Assembly (NCBI GenBank): GCA_009760885.1 | Contig: CM019701.1 | Coordinates: 37,933,197-37,997,196, forward strand | Direction: 5' to 3' | DNA: 64,000 nt | From: Achatina immaculata | Lineage: Eukaryota > Mollusca > Gastropoda > Stylommatophora > Achatinidae | Part shown: one piece after another, positions 15,201-27,200 of the stretch | Layout of the letters: every line of letters starts with the position of its first letter | How positions within the stretch are numbered: position 1 is the stretch's first letter | The notes under the pieces: generated by a model | Told to the model about the DNA's origin: nothing | Database searches by the model: none | The model's input: only the letters and a program-made list of their open reading frames with translations | Position numbers and translations under genes: made by a program

Positions 15201-18200
15201 ATGTGAAAAGGAGTATTTAATTTCTATGTGTTTTAACATTGCATTTATTTTTGATTGATAAATTTTAGGAAAAAATTTGTTCATGACAACCAGAAATATT
15301 TTTAATTGGCCTCATGTAAGATTTCATGGTGAAGTCTGACTGTTTTTATGTGCTGTTTCAGATGTTTAATAATGTGGTCTATTTTCTTTGTTTTCACCCA
15401 TCCTCATTCACTTCACAGAATGAGAAAGATCTCCCAAAGCAGGGTCCTAGTATAGAAGAGCTTGTAGAAAAGGAGAATGTGGACTTGTTGGACTACATGG
15501 GCTGGACCACACTGCCTGTGAGTTTTCATGCAAAAAAGCATTATATATATTATATATATATGGTTAGTGGGGTAGGGGTATCCCCTATCAAATGAGGAGT
15601 AAGACGCCTCCTTACCTCCGTCATCTACGGGACACCCTTGGGCAAAGTGTGGTGCCCGTATAGCCCCCCGATCAGGGTGACGTGAAGCCATGGGAGCAGG
15701 TGATGGATGGAATGGGAGAGCAGCCAACAAATAATGTTGGTTATGGTTACCATTCTGTGATGGTAGGCAGATGATCTCAGTGTAGGGACAATGGCTACGA
15801 TCACTGACTAGTACAGTCATTGCCCAGAAGGAAAGCAATGGTAAACTACCTTCTGGAAATATACCAAGAAACCCAAACAGCAATCATGGAAAGTCAAATA
15901 GGAAAAAGATCTGGTGGTGAGTCCCCCAGGCCAGATAGATCTAATTTTAACACTGGGGAAGAGTGTGAGACAGAGATCAGTACTAGTAATTTTGATGACG
16001 GACAAAATCCTGATGGTGTTACCAAGGAAAACCACTGCATCAAACTAACAAGAAAAATAAGAGTAGGAACATGGAATGTAAGAAGTATGTATGAGGGAAA
16101 ATATCAAGTAATAAGTGACGAGATGAAAAGAACGGGGATACACATTTTGGGAATCTGTGAACATCGATGAAAAGGATCAGGACACTTCAAGAGCGAGAAT
16201 GATAATATCTTTATATATTCAGGTGGAGAATTAGGAGGAAGAAATGGAGTGGCTTTTTATTTGGACAAATCAACATCAAAAGCATTACTAGGTTACAATC
16301 CAGTAAGTGATAGAATCCTCACGATCAAACTTAAGGGCACTCCTAGAATTGTAACAATCATCCAGATATATGCACCTACATCAGCAGCAGAGGAAGAGGA
16401 AGTATAAGACTTTTATAACACACTGCAAATGACGATAGACCAGATACGGACAAATGATATTGTATTATAATAATGGGGGATTTTAATGCAAAACTTGGTA
16501 CAGAAAGAACAGAAGATGAAGGACATGTTGTAGGGAAATTTAGCATAGGACGTAGAAATGAGGCAGGTGACAATCTAATCGATTTTTGCTTGGAAAATCA
16601 GCTAACGATTGCTAACACATTTTTTAAACAACATCCAAGAAGACTTTACACATGCACATCACCTGATGAGAAAACCAAGAATCAAATAGATTACATTTTA
16701 GTGCAGAAAAGGTGGAGATCAAATATAACATCAGCAAAAACTTTACGAGGTTCTGATTGTGACATGGACCATGAGTTATTGATAGCAGACATGAATCTGT
16801 CTGTCTGTCTGTCCGTCCGTCCATCTGTCTGTTAAAAATCTTATCTTTGTATGTTATTCAATATACTTAGTCAGTTGTAAATCTTCTCTTGCCTCATTGT
16901 CAGATTTGTTTCAGCAAAATACAAACATATGACATCAGTTGTGTTATTGAAACTATTGTATTGAAAGTTTAATTGTTTCTCTTATCATATGTGATGTTGT
17001 GAGTTTACAGACAAAATTAGAAATAGATTTAATTTTTTAGATTTCTTCATAGACATACTGTTTCAGTTTATTGAAATGAAGTGACTTTGCCAAATAATAG
17101 CCAGGATTTCTGATTTGGAGGCCAACAGTTTTTTTTTTCCCCCCTATAGTAGGTTACAATGACAGACTGGCAAAAATAAATATTTAACATTTGTAGTAGC
17201 TTTAATGTAGTACTTGAAAGTCAGAAATCGGTATAGGATATTCATATGTTTGCCTTGAAGCTTTATATGGAATTTTTTTTTTTAATGCAGCAGAATCATG
17301 TGGAACCAGCTATACCATAAAGATTGGAAGAGAGGAATGCACAAATTATAAAAGTAAAACTGACATCAAACACTACCTTCACACTAAATTTGGAGATGAA
17401 ATCTGTAACTGTTAAGAACCATGAGAAAAAAAAGGCTATCAGAATTCTTTGGACATTTCATGAAAAGAGAGCAGCCAGAGAAACTTACGCTCAGTGAAAA
17501 ATTTAAAATAAAGAAAAAAAACCAGAGGGAGACTAAGAGAGAAATGACCAATGGACTGACCCAAAAAACACAGGAAATGACATTTGATAGGTTTGATAGA
17601 AATTGAAGAAAAAAAAAACTACATAGAGTTGGGAAGAAAGATCATCCATGTCTAAAAGTATGGCATCTGTTGGTGATGATGATTATAATGACAATGAATA
17701 ATCATACTGGTGTGATGTGTTTGATTGCTAAATTCATCCAGTGTTGGTATGACACAGTGGAAATAAATTTCACATTACTGAGTTATTGCTGAATTCTGTG
17801 CCATGCCAAGGCAATCCAGTAATTAAAAGTTTAATTGTATAGAAGTTTACTGGGTTTGCATGAATTGATATTACTAACTTGTGTTCTCTGTCAGGATGAT
17901 GACAGCGTTGTTGTCATGTCCATGATCAGCGAGTTGTCTAAGTCAGTAGAACAGCAGGAGCTTTCAAATACAGTCATTTATAAACTGGAAGCAGTTGAAA
18001 AGAAGTACCAGATGCTCCGGGAGATTGAAGGAGCTTGCAGTGAAGACGTTCTTGGTGTAAGTCAGTGTGTAGTTGTTGTCCATCAGTGGTTCCTAGCCTT
18101 TTTATTGGGGTCTCACAATGCTGCCACTTGGTATTTAAGTAAAAACCTTCTGAACATCAGCTAACTTAAGTGCATGGGGTCATTGTAATGTATAAAAAAA

Positions 18201-21200
18201 TCTGGACTTGCTGTGTACCAGTTATACACACAGCGACAAACATTTTTGTACGCCTTACTTCTCATCTGATCTTCTAATACACTTCTCCTCACCATATCCA
18301 AAGCATCCTAGTCATAGCTTACTTATCCTCTGTCACCATTAGTTGTATTTTTCCTTTCTACCTTCACACTTCATCATGCCATCTGCTAAGGAATATCTTA
18401 ACTCTTCCCATGCCGCAGAAAAAAACGTGGACGTTTCAATCAGTGCCAAGTTAAAAGCGCGGGTCTTGATCTGTATAGGGGGTACAGTTGTAAAATTTAA
18501 TGTAATAAAGTATTTCCACATATTTCCACATTATAAGTATAAGTATTATGCATCAAACTAGCTGTAAAAGTAAGAATGAAGAGTTTTTTATGAAAAAAAG
18601 AAGTAGTGTGATAATTTTAGATGTTAATTGTGTCCTACTTACTATTGGATAGGTCTAGATCTACCATTGGCAATGTCTAGATCGACCTATCGTTTCATCT
18701 GATCTCGTTGTGTCATAGTATGTGGCATATTCAGTACAATAATGTCTGAAATAACCTTCTAACTACTATTTCAGTCTGTTTTATAGCTCAAAATCTACTT
18801 GCAGCACATTCAAGAATAGTGGTCTTGTCACAAGTATGTCCATACCCCTATCTACATCACCAAAAATTGAAATATCTCGATCACAAACTTCATTTTTCAT
18901 GCTGGAATTGATCTTAACTAAGCATTCATCCGCCATTTTGTAAAAGGACATAAGCAGTTAACATACGAACCAAAATCTGAATTACAGTTATACTAAACAA
19001 AACATGTGGCAATATTGTGGCTTAACGCAAGAAAATCAAAATTGACTTTGGTAAAATAGTGGCTTATGGCACGGAAAGAGTTAAATCCCTCAGATCTTTC
19101 ATTCGCTTTTCTTTCCATCTCCTCCCGCCATGCATATATGACACAGCCACTGAACTGGCCTTCACAATCTACAAGAAGACAAGATTCGCCTCCCAACTTC
19201 ACTTTCTAAACTACTGTCTCCACCACAATATAATTCTTAAAGGTTTCTCATCATCTTTTCACCCAGCAGCTGGCTCATTCCATGTTATTGAACAAAGACT
19301 TCTGGATAAGATCAGGAGAAACTGCTCGCGGCTCAGATTGCCTTGCATCATTCAGAACAACAGATGTTTTTTGTCCAACCTCGGTCGGATGAAAGATAGC
19401 TTAGATCGCCGCCTTCACTCTTTCACACCAGACAACCGTGTTCTCCTTCTTATCAAACACATTATACACGTCACAAATCGCCAACTTTACCAGCTCTGTG
19501 CCTCTGGCAAACAACCAACCCAAACTTAACCAGCTCCAGCCTCTACCCCCACCACACCCAGTCTCTTCTGTTTCCAGAAATAATCCACCCTCCAATCAAC
19601 CTCTCTCTTCTACTACACCTTTACAGCAGGCTTCCATTTCACTTGACCATCAGACTTCTTTTACACTCAACTCGCCTCCTTCTTCCGCATCTCCCAACCA
19701 ACCTTCCCAGGTTAATCAAGTTCTCACACTCACACCCTTTGCTGAGACTCCCTCCCCTCCTCCTCCTCCTCCTCCAACCTCTAATGTCTGTATTCCTCCT
19801 GACTTGCCCCTTTCTGATGATGAAAAACAAGTCCTTGGCAAAGGCCTCAAATTTATTCCTATCCGTCGTCATTGTGACCGCTATTTCTTACTCCGCAATA
19901 TTAAAATGCCCATTGATTACTTCTCAAATATTTCTTTGCTAACCAAGAACCTATAATAAAGTTCGATAGAGGTGTATGGTGTAGTTTTACAGAGTGGCAG
20001 AGGGAGTGAGTAAAGTGAGAAAAAACGAATAGAAAGTATGAGAATGTGTAAATGAAAAACATACAACATCCGATATTTCGGTGTGAGCCTTTTTTCAGGA
20101 TTACATGCACAAATGAGACAAAAAACAAATAACTAAATGAAGAACTTATCATAATATGGCCTCCTCCAGAAGTAGGAAACAGAGAAACGTGTGTCCACTA
20201 GAAGATGCATAGAGACCACGTGGGCCACACAAAAGATAAGCAGATAGAGCCAATCATAAAGAAGAGGTGGAGAGAGAAGAGGAAAACAGGTGGTTGAAAG
20301 GGGGGAAAGGCAATAGAACATGATAACTACTAGAGGAGGTGTCGGGGAAGGGGAAAGGGGAAGCAGAGAGATAATGAATGAAGAACATAAACACCTGCAG
20401 GGAGAAAATGTGAAACCAGTATATTGCCAGAGAAGAAGAGATTGTGGCGGTAGGGAGGGGTAGCTAGGAGAAAGAAAGTAGAGTAAAAAAAAAAGGGGGG
20501 GTGGGGGAATGGAAAACTAAACAGAAAGCTGAAGGCATTGTTAATTCCATCTGGGTGGAGACAGCCAGCCTGGAAAATAAGGTGCTGTTCTAGGACCCTC
20601 CAAGATGTACATTAGCAGAACAAGAGCGGATCACACTAACAGAAGTGTCCTGTTTTCCCCTGTGGTTGCTAAGGCAAAATTGTTTAGCCACAGGTGTCCA
20701 GGCCCTCTTAGAAATATCATTAAGATGTTGGCAGAATCGATCTCCTAAGCGTAAACCGGTCTCCCCTATACACTTCATCTCCCTAACCAAGAACCTAACC
20801 AACTCACACAAGACCCTGATGACCCAATTGCCCATTACAACCACCATAAACATAGTTGGACACCTTCCTCTGGGGCTTCTCAAGCTTTAGATCTGTACAT
20901 TGATATGACGTGGCATAAAATCCAGAACCTCCAGCCACCAAAACTTTGATATTTCAACCTAACCAAGGGAGAAATCATGGCACTATCCAAACTCTGACGT
21001 CGAGATGACATAGTAATAAAACCAGCCGATAAAACATTGAATCTTGTAGTTTGAAAAAAAGATTTATATATTGCAGAAGGAATGTCCCAACTCAGCAATA
21101 CAAAATTCTATTCTCCATGAACAAATGATGTTACCCTTTCAACTAATAATAAAGTGGAAGCAGCCATCAAAGATTTAATTAGAGAAGGTAGTCTCCCACC

Positions 21201-24200
21201 TCGAGCTGACTCTTGTCACATCAAGGACAGTTGTTTAGACACACCTACCTTCTATCTTCTTCCTAAAATCCACAAACCAGGTAATTCAGTATGTCCTATT
21301 ATATCAGCGTGTTCATGTCCCACTGAGCACATTTCTGACTTTTTGGACAGCATTTTTCAGCTGCTAGTAAACTCCCCTCTTATTTGAAAGATACCAACCA
21401 TGCTTCAAATAGTCTTGAAGTGATCACACTCTCTCCACACCACTCCTATCACATCTTTCTCTTTGATATCTGTTCCCTCTATACCTCTATCCCCCATGAA
21501 GATGGACTCTTAGCACTCTGTTATTTTCTCGACAAAAACCCTCACCCCACCATTAACACTGATGCCATAATAAGACTCACACAACTAGTACTCAACCTAA
21601 ATTCTTTTGAATTCAATGGCGAATACTTTGAACAAATCAGTGGTGTTGCCATGGGAACAAAAATGGGCCCCAGTTGTGCTTGTTTTTTATTTATGGGCTT
21701 TCTGGAAGTTAAGTTATGGGAAACCTACATTGGTAGACTTCCAGAATTCTATAAAAGATATATCGATGACAGCATTGGAGTCACCAATATGCCACAGGAT
21801 GAGCTAAAAAAGTTTATTGAATTTGCTAACTCACTTAATAGTAACATAAAATTTACTTATGAAATTTCTGACAAGTCTGTGAACTTTTTAGACATTAAAA
21901 TATCTGTTGGCACAAACAGGCTTGTGTATTTTACAAGCCCATCGACAGCTACACCTATTACTTTACACCTCCTCCCATCCTGAAGCATGTAAGAACTCTA
22001 TCCCATACTCCCAACTACTCCGTCTGTGCTGCATACGTCAGGATAACTTGAACTTTATTGATCAGTCTAACAATTTATTAGAATTTTTCTATCATCACAA
22101 CTATCCAGAAAATGTCCTTCGTGCAGCCTTCAACCATATCCAACTAATAAATTGTAAGGAAGCATTTAGAAAAAAGCCTGTTGCCTCATCTGACAGAGTT
22201 GAGTTAGTACTGCCTTTCCACCTGCAAGGTCAGATTGTTAAGAAAATTCTTTATCGTTATCTGCCACTAATTCAACTCAACCCTGACACTCGTGACTTCT
22301 CCTCTGATCCACCCCTATTAGCATACAAGCATGATCCAAATCTCATAGACATTCTCATCCACAGCCACTTAAAGCGGAACCTTCCATATGGTGAAACCAA
22401 AAAATGTAACCGCCTTCGCTGTGTTACCTGCCCTGTAGTTTGGGAAACGAAAACAATCACCTTTCCTAAAACTATCCTGACTCTCCATGAGGGATTCACA
22501 TGCGAATCCCGCAATGTAATATATGTCATCATTTGCAAAAGATGCAGGATAACTTATATTGGGGAGACTGGCCTCAGACTAGGGGACTGCATACAGAAGC
22601 ATCTGTACAGTATCACCCAGCATGCTTCGAAACCAGTCCCTAATCATTTTAATGGCCCCAACCACAGAGACAAATCTGATTTTCTGGTAACAGCCATCAA
22701 ACAATGTCACACAGATGACACAAGCCGCCTAGCACTTGAGAACTGCTATATTCAAGACTATGGGACACTGGAACCACATTGTTTGAACTTGTTATTCAGC
22801 TATACTCAGTCTTCCACAGTCTTACTCATTCTCACTTGTAGCACATAGTTTAGTACCCTCACGCATCATCACATTACTGTTCCTCTACCACAACCATAAT
22901 CATTCATTTCACCTTCTTTTAAATAGATTGCCATCCCTTCCCCACCATCATCTACTATCAAATGTCACAAACCCCTGTCCATTCACTACCATCATTCATC
23001 ATCATCATCGTCATCTTTCACTCCCTTAAGAGCACTGGGCATGGATAAAAGCTCTCCAGTCATCCTTGTTCTTGTAATAATTCTCTGCTCCTTATGTGCG
23101 CATCCTTGTCTCTTAACATTTTCTACACTCACCCATGCACAATTTTGCACCTTTCAGAACGAACACTTTGTTTACATAATAACCGGTGCATTTTGTTTGT
23201 GCTCCTATTGACATAAAGGCGATTGTGGTTCAGTGGTGTTCCAAGATCTGAGATAATTCATTTGCAATTTTTCATTAATTTTTTTCATTTTTTATTGTTT
23301 GGTTAACATAAAATTAATGTGAATCTTTACTTTGTCTCCTCTCTCTGATTCCTTGTCCCATTTGTTTTTGTTTGATAAAGGCTCGCTCCGAAACGTCACT
23401 GTAATCATTAAATAATAATGCTGTTCCTACTTTTTCCTAGTATATACAGTTATACACACATCTGACTTTCAATGTCTTTATCCTCCAGGCTGCTAAAGTC
23501 CTCGTTGAAGCTTACCAGTATGTGGGAGATTTAGACAAAGCAGCAGATGTAGCTGAGACCGCATACAAAGGTAGGATAAACAACTAAAGGTTGACTGATA
23601 ATTGTAAACCTCTTTGGCATTTACTTAAAACTTTGTAACGATTCATTTTAAAAAATGCCATTGCAAGCACTTCTAATGAGTTATCATCAGTGATGCTATG
23701 TTTTTATTTATATTTCTCCAAATTTTGTTTTATTTTTTATCTTTTATATAAAATCTAAGATTGAAAGACTCTTTATATATTCTTTCTTGTGACAATTGTA
23801 GATATTGACTAGATAAGGAATATTATGTTTGTGAGACATGATATCAGAGCAAAAAATAATTACAGTTACTCTTTTGTCAGCTCATATATTTAAATATAAT
23901 ACCAGGTCCCTATTTATGTATCTCTGACGGTGGTATCTGTAATATATGCTTTCTTACTAACTGATCAACAGAATACAATTTTCATTATTCTTATTTTAGA
24001 AAAGGCTTTCATTTCATAAACATCTTTTATTGAGAGACAACACATATAAAGAAAATTGAAATGATAAAGGCTTTATGAAAGGAAGGAATAATGATGAACA
24101 AATACACAAACAAAGGCAAGAATGAAACAAATATAAAATACATTAACAGAGAAAAAAGTGTGAGCAAAGGACATTGTCTAAAGAAATAAATGTAAAAATG

Positions 24201-27200
24201 AGGTGTAGTGTCATCTTTTGAGAGGAAAATATTTCACTTTATAACATTGTCTTTAGCCTTGAATAAATGGATACCTGGTTCCTTCTGAAGATGAGAAGGT
24301 AAAGCAGATCTGCTTGTCCAGCCCAAGTGTGTTGTTACTATGGCAGATTATACTAGCAGTATCAGTATAATCAACTATAGGAGAAGCTGTTGAACAAAAG
24401 GTTGCTGTAGCTTATACAAACGGTCAACATATATTTGCTTCAGAATTGTCTTTTACATGTAAAAGGATCATTTTTTCCCCACACACAAAAAATTGATGCT
24501 TGTCTTTGTAGTAGCACTTGTTAGATAGTGCATATTATAACTCTTCCCGTGCCATAGTCGCTGTAGTGAGGATTTCCAATTACTGAGTTGCGTGCCATAG
24601 TCGTTATAGTGACAGTTCATTTGTTTCAATAAAACCAACCAGTGTAACATTTAGATTGTACATATTTCGTTTGCGTTTCCGATGACACTTTTCAAAATGG
24701 TGGAAGAGTCCTTAGTTACGAGCGATGCCGAGCGAGAAAAAGGAACAGAAACATCGAAATTTTTCAATTTTTGATGATGTAGATAGAGGTATGGACATGG
24801 CCTGTGACCACCCCACTGCTCATGAATGTATCCTAAGTAGATTTAGACATATTAGACGACTGGAGAAATAGTTAGTAGGTTATTTCAGACATTAGTTTAG
24901 CGAGAATGCAACATAGAATCACAATACGAGATCCACAAGTAGATCTAGACATCTCAGATGGTAAGTAGTGCATACCTAGACCTAGCCGATGGTGAGCTGG
25001 GCACAATCAGTGTCTGAAAACATCACATTACTTCTTTTTTCCTAAAAAACTCTGCTTTTATGAAATTTTCATACATTTAGTTATACTTGAAACGTAATAA
25101 GTACACGGAAGTACATGTAAATACTGTTTTCCATTCCATTTTACAACTATGTCCACTATACAGATCAGGACCCGTGCTTTTTGTGTGGCATGGACGGGAA
25201 CTTCCACGTTTTTTTCTTGGGCATGGGAAGAGTTAATATTTATTGATTGTTTAAATAGGAGTGATAATCTATTACTGTGCAATAAAGGTAATCCAGCCAG
25301 TTCACAAAAACTTAAGGAGATATCATGTTAGTGCTCATGTTTTGCTTGACCTGTAGGCATATTTGAAAACAAATGCCTAAGGAAAATACTCAGTATAAAG
25401 TGGAACGCATTCAAGAACAATGCAGAGATAAGACAGATGAGCAAACAACAACCTGTCTCATGGGTGATCAGAAAAAGAAGATAGACATATGTCAGTGATG
25501 TGATGAGAAGAAACAATCAGAGAATCCCAAAATAAGCTATCAAGTCAAACATAACAGGCAGAAGAAAAAGAGGTTGACCATATGAAACTCTACCAGCTCT
25601 GGTAGCAAAAATAAAACTAAAATTAAGGAAAGCCAAAATCGGAGAACACAGAAAGATACATTTTGATACAAGAAAACTGATAGACCAGCAAACAAGAAAT
25701 GAATTCTCAATAGTACTTAAGAACCGCTTCAGTGTCCTACAAGACGAAGCAGAAATGTCCATATTAGAGTTCAATAAAACACTACAGGAAACAGCAAAAG
25801 AGGTGCTGGGATATCGGAAAAGGAGAAAAGAGGAATGGATAAGCGAGACCACATGGGAAAAGATAGAGCAAAGAAAAGAAATCAAGAAAAAATTACTGAA
25901 CACCAAATCACAACGGCTTAAAGAACGAGTTTTAAGTAATTATGCACAAAAAGACAAAGAAGTGAAGGAATCATGCCGTCAAGATAAACGTCAATATTAT
26001 GACAACTTAGCAGAAACAGCAGAGAAAGCAGCATATACAAATGACATGAAAACCATATATAAAATCACAAAGCAGATGACAGGTAACTTCAACACAAGAT
26101 GTGAAAGTGCAGTAAGGACACAAAATGGACAACTGGTCAGTGGAGAAAGAGAAAAAATTGAAAGATGGAGGGAACACTTTAACACCCTACTAAACAGAAC
26201 ACAAGCAGCACAAACAATAGACATACCTGAAGCAAAAACAGAACTAAACATCAATACAGGACCAATAACAATAAATGAAGTAAAGGAGGCGATAAAGAAG
26301 CTAAAATCAGACAGGGCACCAGGTGAAGATGAAGTGACTGGTGAGATGTTGAAAGCAGAAGAAACAGAAATACCAAAACAACTTTGCCGAATATTACAAC
26401 AGATTTGGGATCTAGAAAAAGCCCCAGAAGAGCGGAAAACTGGGGTTATAGTAAACCTACCAAAGAAGGGTGACCTCAGAGATTGCGGGAACTGGAGAGG
26501 CATTACCCTACTGCCACTCACCAGTAAAGTATTTTGCAGAATAATCATCAACAGAATTGTACCAACACTTGAGGAAAAACTTCGGAAAGAGCAGGCAGGA
26601 TTTAGGAAAGGAAGATCATGCATAGACCACATATTTGTACTTAGACAAATATTAGAACAGGCAAATGAGTGGCATAGCACAACATATGCATTATTCATAG
26701 ATTTTGAGAAAGCCTTTGACAGTGTCAACAGAGATGCACTGTGGAAAATCCTAAGATGGCATGGCCTCCCCCATAAAATAGTTAATGTAATCAAAGCCCT
26801 ATACGAGGGTTTTCAGTGCAAAGTTATCTGTGGAGAACATACCTCCAGCAGCTTTAGGGTACAAACAGGAGTGAAACAGGGATGTGTACTATCACCAACA
26901 TTATTTATCTTGGCAGTAGACTGGTTAATGAAGGAGGCAACATCAGACAAACGCAGAGGATTACAATGGACCCTTGACACAGTGCTGGAGGACCTTGACT
27001 TTGCGGACGACATTTGTCTGTTATCAAGCAGTCACAAAGATATGCAAGATAAAATAAACAAGCTAACTCAGAATGCAAACAACATAGGACTAAAGATCAA
27101 CGTAGGAAAGACAAAATTAATGAAGCAAAATGTGAACAACAGAAATGTACTCAGAGTAGATAACAAGTTAGTGGAGGAGGTCAACGAATTTGTATACCTT

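Larger units (their letters stand above)
18233..23446 (+). mobile_element. Nearly full-length Penelope-like element with GIY-YIG endonuclease
   Basis: Flanked by a perfect 14-bp direct repeat CAGTTATACACACA (18219-18232 and 23447-23460). Removing a MITE (18398-19084) and a nested PLE (19953-20796) leaves about 3.7 kb. The order is an N-terminal domain with a Pro-rich linker, RT with motif A FLFDICSLYTSIPHEDG, motif B GVAMGTKMGPS and motif C YIDD, then a C-terminal GIY-YIG endonuclease (VIYVIICKRC, YIGETGLRLGD) after a Cys pair CVTC. The 3' tail carries the GGCTCGCTCCGAAACGTC box. Several frameshifts make it non-autonomous now. Confidence 0.93.

Noticed and set aside
19555..19790. Proline-rich host protein
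   Set aside because: It sits between PLE N-terminal and RT sequences in the same element and is the PLE linker.
25997..26794. 265-codon minus-strand frame opposite the family A RT
   Set aside because: Antisense shadow of a conserved RT frame. No domain of its own.
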